Source: Apibacter muscae
GTDB taxonomy: Bacteria; Bacteroidota; Bacteroidia; Flavobacteriales; Weeksellaceae
NCBI RefSeq assembly: GCF_007845635.1
Contig: NZ_SELG01000033.1
Location: 1-64,000, forward strand
Direction: 5' to 3'
Length of the DNA: 64,000 nucleotides
Shown: in pieces, positions 55,766 to 64,000 of the stretch
How positions within the stretch are numbered: the stretch's first letter is position 1
How the letters are laid out: every line of letters starts with the position of its first letter
Made by a program: the position numbers and the translations under genes
Notes under the pieces: generated by a model
What the model was told of the DNA's origin: nothing
The model's input: the letters and a program-made list of their open reading frames with translations, nothing else
The model's database searches: none

Positions 55766-57615
55766 TTTACAATTAATCTATATGGATATACATTGGATGA
55801 TACGTAATCTAATTTATGTAAGAGGTTATCACATAAGTATTGCCATTCAAAATCTGATACCTGATATTCTGCTTTATCATTTCTTGTTAAAACTATATCA
55901 ATGGTTCTTACAAATCCTTTGTTGGTTGATGAATCTACTTTGGTTCCTTTTCGGACTTCAACTGATGAGATTGAGAATTTGAAATGATTTAAACAGAACG
56001 TTTTTATATCTGCAAATGTTACCACTCTACCTCTAGTTAGTAATGCTTCTCTATAAGAAATAATTTTTTCTTGTGTGCTTAGTCTTGTTTTTCCTCCCAC
56101 TGATGTACTTATTAACATAGCTGAATTTGGAACAAAATCCCCTGCCAATACACCATCTAATCGAGTCCCAACTCTTAAATCATTGGCATCTTCTCCGCTT
56201 GTTACCCAATAGGTAATAGTAAACATATCATTATCTCCTTTCGTTTCTGGTGATTTTGGTCTTATAATGACGTAAGGAAAACTAGTTTTAGTGAATTTTT
56301 TTTCTTTTATATGTTGTTCTAAAGTTGCAATTAATTGATTCACCTCTCTTATCGTTCCGTCTATAAAATCTCCTCCAATCACCGTAAAGGATGCACTTTC
56401 GTCTTTTAGAAGTTCAATGAGATATTGTATTAGTTCCGAGGCATTACGTTCATCAAAACGGGTAACTCCTGTATGTCTTAGCGTGGCATCTCCTATTTCT
56501 AAATTACCTTCTGAAAACTCTTTTATATGATACTTAAATCCTCTGGAATCATGGATGATTCCTAAATCTAGGAATGTATCATCAGAGGAAAGGGGGATAT
56601 AGTTTATAAATGAATCTATAGTTTGACTTTGATTTAATAATTTTTTGTTTAAAACAGGGATAGAATTAACATAAAGCATTACGTTCTCCAATATATCATT
56701 GATCACCACTTCTGGAAATTGGATTTTTATCCATACAATATCTCCACTTTCCTGAATATTTAAATTTTTATCTTTAAATATTTCTTCTAATTCTTTAGGT
56801 AAATCAAAAATTCCTTCTTCTTCTAGTGATATATCCTCTTCTAAATGTATGAATTTATCTGCATAGAAGTTATTTACATCTGTATATAATTGATTTATTT
56901 TGTTGTAATTTTTATTTACAACGGCATCTATATCTATTTTAAAATTTGGAACATTATATCCTTCTTTAAAGGATACTTGTTTATTGTTTATGTAGAATTT
57001 GGCTTGTTTTAAATAGTTATAAAATACTTCTCTTTGAGAAATGTTTCTGATATCTGTAAAAAACATTAATTTTTCAATTACTGTTTCGTCTTTAGGACAT
57101 TTTAATCCTAACCAAAGTTCACCTGGAGATAAATGTGATTTTATTTTACCTAATGGATCTTTGTGTATGATTCTTTTTAAAGAAAATAAGGAATTTCCAT
57201 AGGCTAAATATTCTAAGGATGCTTGGGTTAATTTGAAAGGCAAGGTAGGTCCAAAACATATTTCTTTAACTGTAGGATTTAGTGGATCATAAATGTTTTG
57301 AATTGTTTTTTTACATTGAAATTGGTGCTCTAACGAAATTGTAAAATTATTTTCTAGAGGAACTACATGCATGATAGAACGCGCGGGAATTACTCCCGTT
57401 TTATTTTCCGGAGACATGATCTCTAGCAATCTTTCAATAATTCTAGATCGTGAATTGTTTAGCTCCGCTGATATTTTTTCAAGTTCAGAACTACATGCTT
57501 CCAAAAGTAAGGATACGATTGGATCAAAAGAGGTTTCTAGCTCACTATCTGTATATCCCCAGGTTTGTGCTGCTCTACGTAGTATTCTGTCTTTAATTCT
57601 TTCTTGTGTATCCAT
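55762..57615 (-). CDS. tssF: T6SS baseplate protein TssF
   Basis: The 617-residue protein has the TssF start region RRAAQTWGYTDSELETSFDP and later RIIERLLEIMSPE, matching the gp6-like baseplate wedge family. It assembles with TssG and TssE. Gaps of 3 bp to tssE and a 4-bp overlap with the lipoprotein gene show tight operon packing. Confidence 0.9.
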   Translation of the reverse strand: MDTQERIKDRILRRAAQTWGYTDSELETSFDPIVSLLLEACSSELEKISAELNNSRSRIIERLLEIMSPENKTGVIPARSIMHVVPLENNFTISLEHQFQCKKTIQNIYDPLNPTVKEICFGPTLPFKLTQASLEYLAYGNSLFSLKRIIHKDPLGKIKSHLSPGELWLGLKCPKDETVIEKLMFFTDIRNISQREVFYNYLKQAKFYINNKQVSFKEGYNVPNFKIDIDAVVNKNYNKINQLYTDVNNFYADKFIHLEEDISLEEEGIFDLPKELEEIFKDKNLNIQESGDIVWIKIQFPEVVINDILENVMLYVNSIPVLNKKLLNQSQTIDSFINYIPLSSDDTFLDLGIIHDSRGFKYHIKEFSEGNLEIGDATLRHTGVTRFDERNASELIQYLIELLKDESASFTVIGGDFIDGTIREVNQLIATLEQHIKEKKFTKTSFPYVIIRPKSPETKGDNDMFTITYWVTSGEDANDLRVGTRLDGVLAGDFVPNSAMLISTSVGGKTRLSTQEKIISYREALLTRGRVVTFADIKTFCLNHFKFSISSVEVRKGTKVDSSTNKGFVRTIDIVLTRNDKAEYQVSDFEWQYLCDNLLHKLDYVSSNVYPYRLIVK

Positions 57616-57618
57616 AAT

Positions 57619-58053
57619 TTATACGTAAGATAAGGGTCCTAAGTAGAACTCAGATTTATATACAAATGGTCTATTTGTTTTTTTTATAAAGCCATTAATT
57701 AAGGCAACCACTCCTTTTTTTACTCTATATGAGTTGCTTAATGCTGCAACTCTTCCAACTCCAATGGTAACTATAATTTCAGTTACTTCCAGCCTGCATT
57801 CGTGCATTTTTAATGCATCTTTGATATTGTTTTTAATTCTATCTCTTAAAGAATTATCGTCTGATAAAAGATCAAAATCCATTTCCCAAACTTTACATCC
57901 AAATAATTCTTGGAATTTGCATTCTCCAAAAGAAGTTGTTACTATTAAATCTATATATTGCATAATTGACTTTTCAAGATTTGTTTTTTCCAAATCTTTT
58001 TTTTCAATTATATCTTTAAAATTTAATGGTTTTTTATAGTATATGCCGTACAT
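57619..58053 (-). CDS. tssE: T6SS baseplate protein TssE (gp25-like)
   Basis: The 144-residue protein is of the GPW/gp25 family, which anchors the sheath at the baseplate wedge. It shows IMQYIDLIVTTSFGECKFQ with ELFGCKVWEMDF, and a later LRDRIKNNIKDAL. It lies between a gene of unknown function and tssF. Confidence 0.88.
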   Translation of the reverse strand: MYGIYYKKPLNFKDIIEKKDLEKTNLEKSIMQYIDLIVTTSFGECKFQELFGCKVWEMDFDLLSDDNSLRDRIKNNIKDALKMHECRLEVTEIIVTIGVGRVAALSNSYRVKKGVVALINGFIKKTNRPFVYKSEFYLGPLSYV

Positions 58054-58074
58054 AACTCAATAGTTCTTATCTTA

Positions 58075-58788
58075 TTATAAATAAATAATTTTATTTATTC
58101 TTCCTCTTTTATCTAATTGATATTCTTTTATATGGTCTGATCTTTTAATCAAGTTGATTTCTACTTTGGGGGTTATCTGAACAAATTTTTCTCTATAAGA
58201 TATATCTCCCATAAACTTTTGCCCCTCATTATGGTCAACGATATAGAAAAAATGATTGGTCTCGATTGTGTTAAAAAAATTGGGTGGCAATTTTCCTGCA
58301 ACTAGTGTCGCAGATTCTTTATTTCTTAAAAGATTATACGATAAGTAATCCTGTTTTTTAGTTCTATATTTAGATACCTCAAATTTTTCAATTTTAGAGG
58401 TTAATGGTTCAAAAGTTAAAACAGGAATATTGTACATCTTTTTTTTCAAAATATTTAAGCCTAAAAAAGAAAAACCTCCGATTTCTTCATTTTTTAGCTT
58501 ATTAAATAATAATGAATCTCTGGTTACTTCATAATAAGTCTTTTCTTCTGTTTTATCATCAGTTACCATCATCTTATAGGTCGGAATTTTAACTTTATTT
58601 AAAATTCCTTTTTGAACTTCTAGCTCTACTTCATTTATTTTTTCATCTGAAATTGTAATGGTTATGGTGTGCTGTCTTAAAGCAGAGTCGAACTCAGCCA
58701 TTTTTTCCCTTTCTCCATTTCCTGTGTACATGGATGATCCTGCATTATCTGTAATTGAAAGAGATAAACCTAGTTGAGGTATTGGCAT
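58075..58788 (-). CDS. T6SS-operon protein of unknown function (possible effector)
   Basis: The 237-residue protein has no signal or membrane helix. The N-terminus is polar (MPIPQLGLSLSITDNAGSS), the centre is beta-rich and basic, and it ends RGRINKIIYL. No family was recognised. It is 2 bp downstream of the secreted 198-residue protein gene and 21 bp upstream of tssE, so it is co-transcribed with the machine. Options are a structural accessory of this operon type or a cargo protein with the upstream gene as immunity protein. Confidence 0.6.
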   Translation of the reverse strand: MPIPQLGLSLSITDNAGSSMYTGNGEREKMAEFDSALRQHTITITISDEKINEVELEVQKGILNKVKIPTYKMMVTDDKTEEKTYYEVTRDSLLFNKLKNEEIGGFSFLGLNILKKKMYNIPVLTFEPLTSKIEKFEVSKYRTKKQDYLSYNLLRNKESATLVAGKLPPNFFNTIETNHFFYIVDHNEGQKFMGDISYREKFVQITPKVEINLIKRSDHIKEYQLDKRGRINKIIYL

Positions 58789-58790
58789 GT

Positions 58791-59387
58791 TTATTTATAT
58801 TTAAAATTTTGATACCTTAGGCATTGTAATTCATCTCTGAATTTTTCTGATTTTTCATCTGTTAAATGAAATTCAAAATCTTCATCAAAAGTCAAAACTT
58901 TTAAACTTTTCACATATCCTTGCTCTAATTTCTTAATATCTTTATGGGTAATTTCACCTATAAATATACCGTCACAATTGGGCTTGTATATATTGTTTAT
59001 TCTATATCGATAATCATTATCCAATATAAATTCTAAAACTTCGTCTTGTTTTAGGCAAGTGTTAAATTTAAACAATTTAATATATAAAAAGGGCTTGGTT
59101 CCTTTTCTTTTACCTAACTGAAAAACTCCATATTCTTTCTTATCATTGTAGGCTCTTTCGTAATAAGGTTCTGCATATATATATGGACGATTCTTTAAAT
59201 AATCTATTTTCCTATTGTTTAATGTAAATAGAGAATTACAATCCACTACTCTTGTAACTAATGTATCCTCAGAAATAGTTATTAATTCATGGTCCGAGGT
59301 ATCAAGAATTTGTTCTTGAGAATGTAGATTTATAAAATTAATTAATAGAATCGGTAAAATTATATTGCTGATAATCCTTTTAAACAT
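58791..59387 (-). CDS. T6SS-operon secreted protein of unknown function (possible immunity or periplasmic component)
   Basis: The 198-residue protein has a signal peptide (about 1-23, ending INLHSQ). The mature part is beta-rich with several Cys (DCNSLF, FNTCLKQ, NCDG, LQCLRY) that could form disulfides. It lies 53 bp downstream of tssC and 2 bp upstream of the 237-residue gene. No family was recognised. Confidence 0.6.
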   Translation of the reverse strand: MFKRIISNIILPILLINFINLHSQEQILDTSDHELITISEDTLVTRVVDCNSLFTLNNRKIDYLKNRPYIYAEPYYERAYNDKKEYGVFQLGKRKGTKPFLYIKLFKFNTCLKQDEVLEFILDNDYRYRINNIYKPNCDGIFIGEITHKDIKKLEQGYVKSLKVLTFDEDFEFHLTDEKSEKFRDELQCLRYQNFKYK

Positions 59388-59440
59388 ACTATTGTTTTTA
59401 AAAGAAAGGAGAAATTATCTCCTTTCTTATGTAGTTTAAT

Positions 59441-60811
59441 TTATTTTTGTTCGTATTCAGTATCCCATTCGTTTCCATCATCTCCTTTATGTCCATCCAT
59501 TTTTATTAGGAAGTTTTTAGCTGGGAAATATGGTTTCATATGTATATCCAAATAAATTCTATCTTTTTGTACGGGATCTTGTTCAAATCTTCTCACTTCA
59601 AAGTTTTCAATTAATTTATCAGGACCAGTGATTCCATCTAAAAATCTTACGATCTGATTCATAATTTCTTTTCTTGTTTTAGCGGTAAAGTTTTCAAAAG
59701 CTCTACGATTTAAAAAGTCCATTAAAACTTTTGTAACATAGTCAAAAACACGCACAACTGAATAAGTTTGTAATCCTAAGTTATCACCGTTAAATAATGT
59801 TTTCCCAGAGAAAGCCATCACTTTTCCGTATTCGTTAACCATAGGAATTAATCCCATATTTTCAAGATTTGCAATTTCACTTTTTTTCAAGTCAAATTTA
59901 ACTCCATCAACCTCGTTAATTCCCCCGAATTTTTTACCAGCTGTAACTTGGGACATTAAAGTTTTATATATTTTTCCTGCTAGTGCTGCAGATGGTGGTA
60001 CGTATAAATCATCAATTTCTTCAATTTCATCAAATTTACCTCTACCCACTAGCCAATTACAAGTCATTAAAACGTTTGATCTGTAGATATCTCCACCTGT
60101 TAAATAAGCTTCATCAAACATTTCCATAACATCGTCCGGTTCGTCTAAATGAGCGAAATCCGTTACTAACATAACTTTATTTTGATGTGCTATTTTTGCC
60201 CATTTTTCAACCACTTTGTTTCCGCCTAAATAACCAGGAATTACTAACAATCCATAGTTGTTTTTAAGGTCTAATCTATCGTAGTTATCTACCAATTCAT
60301 TATGTATAGCATCAATAAAACGAGTATTATCTAGATCTGTTAATTGATCCATCTCTGCATTAACAATAGATACATTTTTTATTTTGTCTTGTTCCGTATT
60401 TTTATAAAACAAGGCAATAGTTCTATATGCTTTTTCTAACTCTTCTGTTTCTTTTACAGCAGTAGCTAAGTTTTTAAGCAAAGTTTTTTCTGCTACTTTA
60501 CTCTTATCTTCGCTTTGAGCTACCATGTCAGTAAGGTTGTTATTCCCTTTTAATACTTCCAACCATAACTCTAAAGTTTTTTTAAGGGCAGTTCTTTCAT
60601 TGGTTTTGCTTGAATCTCCTAAAAATATTTGACGTCTTGCCTTTCTTTCCGGATTCATGTTTTGCACATTTTCAATGGCTGATTCTAATAAATCAAATCC
60701 ACCGAATTTGGCTAATTTATCAATTCCTTTTTGAACATCTGCTTTTCTTCCGGTTTCTACTACGGAAACCCCTTTGGTTTGAACCTGAGTTTTTATTTCG
60801 TCTTTAGGCAT
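59441..60811 (-). CDS. tssC: T6SS sheath large subunit TssC
   Basis: The 456-residue protein forms the contractile sheath with TssB. Typical features include NPERKARRQIFLGDS near the N-terminus, GLLVIPGYLGGNKVVEKW in the middle, and the conserved MLVTDFAHLDEPDDV region. It follows tssB by 2 bp. Confidence 0.93.
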   Translation of the reverse strand: MPKDEIKTQVQTKGVSVVETGRKADVQKGIDKLAKFGGFDLLESAIENVQNMNPERKARRQIFLGDSSKTNERTALKKTLELWLEVLKGNNNLTDMVAQSEDKSKVAEKTLLKNLATAVKETEELEKAYRTIALFYKNTEQDKIKNVSIVNAEMDQLTDLDNTRFIDAIHNELVDNYDRLDLKNNYGLLVIPGYLGGNKVVEKWAKIAHQNKVMLVTDFAHLDEPDDVMEMFDEAYLTGGDIYRSNVLMTCNWLVGRGKFDEIEEIDDLYVPPSAALAGKIYKTLMSQVTAGKKFGGINEVDGVKFDLKKSEIANLENMGLIPMVNEYGKVMAFSGKTLFNGDNLGLQTYSVVRVFDYVTKVLMDFLNRRAFENFTAKTRKEIMNQIVRFLDGITGPDKLIENFEVRRFEQDPVQKDRIYLDIHMKPYFPAKNFLIKMDGHKGDDGNEWDTEYEQK

Positions 60812-60813
60812 GA

Positions 60814-61260
60814 TTATTTCTGATTTAATTCATTAATTAACCCCTCGATTGATTCCATTAAAGCCTCTTTAGCATCTGGATCTTCTAAGGCTGCTTTTAA
60901 TATTTTGTTAGTTTTTAATTGTTTAATTATTTTTTGATATTGCTCTTTTTCCATTTTTAAATCTGTTAGGAAATTGCTTTGGGCAGTTATCCCTTTGATT
61001 CCAAAATCTCCTAAGTTTTTAAATTTTAACTCTTCGAATTTTGTTGCTCCTTCTGCATCTTCAAAATTAACTTTAACTTCTGGCTTAAAATGTTCAAAAA
61101 CTTGTTCAACGGTATTTAAACCTTCAACAATCTCAGGTTTTACAGGTGGATTTCCTGTTAATTTTTGTGCTATTAATGTTCTGTTTTGAGCGATCTCTAG
61201 TATCGCTTCATTTGCATCTAATGGGACTTCATTCCCACCTATTCCAAAATTTGACAACAT
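60814..61260 (-). CDS. tssB: T6SS sheath small subunit TssB
   Basis: The 148-residue protein pairs with TssC. It contains the conserved segment around KVNFEDAEGATKFEELKFKN followed by GDFGIKGI, and a coiled-coil C-terminus. It is 20 bp downstream of clpV/tssH. Confidence 0.9.
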   Translation of the reverse strand: MLSNFGIGGNEVPLDANEAILEIAQNRTLIAQKLTGNPPVKPEIVEGLNTVEQVFEHFKPEVKVNFEDAEGATKFEELKFKNLGDFGIKGITAQSNFLTDLKMEKEQYQKIIKQLKTNKILKAALEDPDAKEALMESIEGLINELNQK

Positions 61261-61280
61261 AGAATTTTATTTTTAAGTTA

Positions 61281-63737
61281 TTATTTTATTTTCCAGTTTA
61301 ATTGTTTATTTTCAAGATATACTTCCACTTGGTCTCCTTCTTTAATCTCTCCTGAGATAATCTTTTTAGCCATTGGTCTTCTTAATTCAGATCTTATTAT
61401 TCCTTTTAATGGTCGTGCCCCATAAGTTGCGTTAAATCCGTTATCTACTAAATAAGATTGGGCTTCGTCTGAAATCTCAAGATTTATATTTAAGCTTTGT
61501 ACTAAATCTAACAGTTCTTTTTTCAAATGAATTTTAAATATTCCTAAAGCATTTTCCTTAGTGATTGGACTGAATGGTATTATTTCCGTTAAACGTCCTA
61601 AGAATTCTGGTCTAAAATTATTCGTCATGATTTCCATTAATTGATTAGAAGGGGGTAAACCTTTTCCTTCATTAACTGAATTGACAATAAACTGTGCACC
61701 AATATTGGATGTAAATAGTATTAATGCATTTGAAAAATCTCCTTCTTTTCCTAATCTATCATGCAACTTCCCTTCATCCATAATTTGAAGGAATACATCA
61801 AATACGGAAGAGTGGGCTTTTTCAATTTCATCAAACAAAACTATTGAGTAGGGTTTTTGTCTAATTTTATTAACCAATAATCCTCCTTCTTCATATCCTA
61901 CATATCCTGGAGGAGCACCATATAATAAAGCTGCTGAATGTTCTTCTTTGAATTCCGACATATCAAAACGTATGATCGCATTTTCATCTTGGAATAAAAA
62001 ATCCGCTAATGATTTTGCTAACTCTGTTTTCCCTGTTCCTGTTGGTCCTAAGAAGAAAAAGGAACCCATGGGTTGTCCTGCTTTACTTAAGCCTGATCTT
62101 GATTCTAAAACAGCTTCTGTAATGACTTGAATAGCATAATTTTGACCTACTACTCTTTTCTTAAGAATCTCTTCCATGTTTTGTAGCCTGTCTTTTTCTT
62201 CTGAATGAAGCTTCCCTAATGGAATGCCAGTTTTTTGAGCTACTACAGCGGCTAAATCAATGGGTTCAATATGCTCCTTTTTAGCCAAAGATGCTTCTGA
62301 TAGTTTTTCTAATATTTGATTTAGATAATTATATAATTCTTCTTCTGATAATTTTTCAATATCTTCACTAAGTTCCTTTTCTTGGGATAATAAATATTGG
62401 GATTTTCTTTTTAAATCTTCATAAAACCATTTATACTCTAAACTTTTATTAGATGTATAACTTTCTTTTTGCTTTATGCTTTCTAATCTTTTTTGAAGTA
62501 CCTCTTTCTCTTTTAAAAAAGATATACCTGCCGTTTTAATTACAGACATGGTACGATCCAATAAATTAAGAGCGGATTCTGGTAGACTTTTTTCTTTTAA
62601 ATATCTTTTAGACAATCTTATGGATTCCTCTATAGAGTCATCCGTAACTTTTATTTCATGATGAACCAAATAAGATGTTAATGCTGATTTTATAATTCTA
62701 AATGCTTGTTTTTCATCAGGTTCTTCTACTTTTATTACCTCAAACATTCCAGAAAGACTTTCATCTTTTTCTATTTTTTTGGTGTATTCATCTATGGTTG
62801 TTGTAACAATCAATGTTAATCCTTCTTGACCGGAAAGTTCACTTTTTAAAATACTCGAAATTCCAGCATTATCACTATTCTTGTCTAGTAATACATGAAT
62901 ACCATCAATAATTAATATTGCTTGTGGGTAAGTTTTTAACTCTTGCAATATCTTTTTTAATCGATCTTCAATTTCTCCTTTGTAAGAAGCTCCAGCGATT
63001 AAAGTTCCTAAATCTAATTCGTAAATTTTTGTTTTTATTAATTTATCTGGAACTTGTTTATTTGCTACAAGATTAACAAATCCTTCAATTAATGCTGTTT
63101 TCCCTACTCCTGGATATCCCTGCAAAAGCACATTGGGATTAACGAATCTACAAATGATCTCAACGATTTCTTTAATCTCTTTTTCTCTAGCAACAATTTT
63201 TTTAGGACGTTTTCGTACCTGTACTAATTTATCTTTGCAATATTTAAATAAGTATTTAATGGATTTGGAATTGGTCGCTTTTTCTTCTGTAGCCTCTAAA
63301 GTTGTATTATGATCTACCTCTGTTAACAATTCTTCTCTAACTACTGGAAAACTTTTCATTTGATCGTAGGTAAATCCTACTCCTGGTGTGGCTAATGCTA
63401 CCATTACGCAATACAAATCAACTTCAGATCTTCCTAATATATCCCTTATTTCATCAGCCTCATTTATTACTTTATCAATATCACCATTAGGTTCAGGTTG
63501 AGTGGGACGACCTGCTTTAAGTTCATCGTCTATACGCACCTCAGCCCATTCTTCAATGAAGAAAACATCTTTCTTCATTGATTCTAACTCTTTTAATAAC
63601 GAAAGATCTCTATGTAGTATAGCTTTTAAAAGATGTGAAGGTCCGTATTCTGCATTTCTGTTTTCAGTTGCGTACTTCCTTGCTAACTCTAATGCTGTAT
63701 GTAATTCTTCATGAAATAAAGCTTCTTCTTTCTGCAT
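61281..63737 (-). CDS. tssH: T6SS ClpV-type AAA+ ATPase TssH
   Basis: The 818-residue ATPase recycles contracted TssB-TssC sheaths. It has a Clp N-domain, a first AAA domain with GYPGVGKTALIEG (about 205-213), a short middle coiled coil, and a second AAA domain with GPTGTGKTELAKS (about 560-568) and VLFDEIEKAH. It ends in a ClpB-type C-terminal domain. Its place beside tssB-tssC identifies it as TssH rather than the chaperone ClpB. Confidence 0.92.
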   Translation of the reverse strand: MQKEEALFHEELHTALELARKYATENRNAEYGPSHLLKAILHRDLSLLKELESMKKDVFFIEEWAEVRIDDELKAGRPTQPEPNGDIDKVINEADEIRDILGRSEVDLYCVMVALATPGVGFTYDQMKSFPVVREELLTEVDHNTTLEATEEKATNSKSIKYLFKYCKDKLVQVRKRPKKIVAREKEIKEIVEIICRFVNPNVLLQGYPGVGKTALIEGFVNLVANKQVPDKLIKTKIYELDLGTLIAGASYKGEIEDRLKKILQELKTYPQAILIIDGIHVLLDKNSDNAGISSILKSELSGQEGLTLIVTTTIDEYTKKIEKDESLSGMFEVIKVEEPDEKQAFRIIKSALTSYLVHHEIKVTDDSIEESIRLSKRYLKEKSLPESALNLLDRTMSVIKTAGISFLKEKEVLQKRLESIKQKESYTSNKSLEYKWFYEDLKRKSQYLLSQEKELSEDIEKLSEEELYNYLNQILEKLSEASLAKKEHIEPIDLAAVVAQKTGIPLGKLHSEEKDRLQNMEEILKKRVVGQNYAIQVITEAVLESRSGLSKAGQPMGSFFFLGPTGTGKTELAKSLADFLFQDENAIIRFDMSEFKEEHSAALLYGAPPGYVGYEEGGLLVNKIRQKPYSIVLFDEIEKAHSSVFDVFLQIMDEGKLHDRLGKEGDFSNALILFTSNIGAQFIVNSVNEGKGLPPSNQLMEIMTNNFRPEFLGRLTEIIPFSPITKENALGIFKIHLKKELLDLVQSLNINLEISDEAQSYLVDNGFNATYGARPLKGIIRSELRRPMAKKIISGEIKEGDQVEVYLENKQLNWKIK

Positions 63738-63753
63738 CTCAGTTTATATTATT

Positions 63754-64000
63754 TTAGTCGTAAATCCAAATGAGTGATTTCTTCACTTTATATGTGATAT
63801 CAATTCCCTTAATGCAATTTTTATTGTCTTTTGTAAGTCTTAATGCTTCAATCTTTATTTTTTTATTACTGATTTGCTCACAAAATTGGGTAAATGGCAT
63901 TATTTTTTTACTGTTTTTAACCACTGGAAAATCATAATTTCCACAGGTATATTTCGCAAAATCTTCTTGTGTTTTTACTTGCTTAGCTACGTCTAGCAAT
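63754..64000 (-). CDS. Hypothetical T6SS-operon protein, C-terminal part (runs off right edge)
   Basis: An open frame of 81 codons enters from the right edge and stops 16 bp upstream of tssH. It includes CGNYDFPVVKNSKK and KIKIEALRLTKDN and two Cys, and seems beta-rich. It has no recognisable domain in the part visible. Given its position it may be one of the remaining envelope genes (TssP or TssR) or an accessory gene. Confidence 0.55.
   Translation of the reverse strand, partial: LLDVAKQVKTQEDFAKYTCGNYDFPVVKNSKKIMPFTQFCEQISNKKIKIEALRLTKDNKNCIKGIDITYKVKKSLIWIYD

Noticed and set aside
61281-63737. ClpB disaggregase
   Set aside because: Position directly ahead of tssB-tssC in a T6SS operon makes TssH/ClpV the better call.

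Overview
The window reads as chromosomal DNA of a low-GC (about 30% by eye) member of the Bacteroidota, most likely class Flavobacteriia. Three things support this: many genes are preceded by the Bacteroidota -7 box TAnnTTTG (CAAAnnTA on the minus strand), ribosome binding sites are weak and A-rich, and the right end carries a type VI secretion system of the Bacteroidota-specific subtype iii (TssN, TssO, Bacteroidota-type TssD and TssK). The size and content would suit a gut-associated Weeksellaceae such as Apibacter, but that is only a guess. No rRNA, tRNA, CRISPR array or insertion sequence was recognised.

Layout. 1-548: 5' part of a GC-rich Vgr-family spike gene. 799-4720: a small sugar-phosphate transferase, a lipoprotein built from four exact 66-bp coding repeats, and a TPR sensor kinase with its LuxR-type regulator. 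5011-10210 (minus): a TolC/HlyD/14-TM MFS tripartite efflux operon ending in dinB. 10638-13774 (plus): polysaccharide deacetylase lipoprotein, manA, plsC-like and YqaA-like genes. 13775-20670: a FUSC-type membrane protein and a run of envelope or hypothetical proteins (ankyrin, TPM and others). 20727-30644 (minus): a module of PspA, YqiJ-like OB-fold protein, YqiK-like flotillin, two small envelope proteins (one apparently shortened by an in-frame stop) and a 1619-residue DUF3686-type AAA ATPase. 30753-33324: an amidohydrolase and a lipoprotein. 33551-40602: a defence locus, described below. 40962-50381: housekeeping genes (ABC-F, fabI, glycosyltransferase 25, ligA, ffh, Mn-pyrophosphatase). 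50449-64000 (minus): T6SSiii operon tssH-B-C-x-x-E-F-(NlpC/P60-like lipoprotein)-G-N-K-O-D-D.

The most interesting locus is 33551-40602. A non-coding RNA with all the parts of a retron msr-msd (10-bp perfect a1/a2 repeats, branching G, msr hairpin, long msd hairpin) lies 17 nt before a retron-type reverse transcriptase carrying NAxxH, YADD and VTG motifs. This RT has an N-terminal transmembrane helix and no separate effector gene beside it. Converging on it, with an 8-bp overlap, is a 1934-residue protein with the DUF4011-helicase-Vsr-DUF3320 layout of the HheA anti-phage protein. The pair looks like a small defence island.

Other points of note are two unknown genes inside the T6SS operon that could be an effector-immunity pair, an NlpC/P60-like T6SS lipoprotein without its catalytic residues, and a TssD gene with its own promoter. 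All functions are assigned from sequence reading alone; no database search was run.
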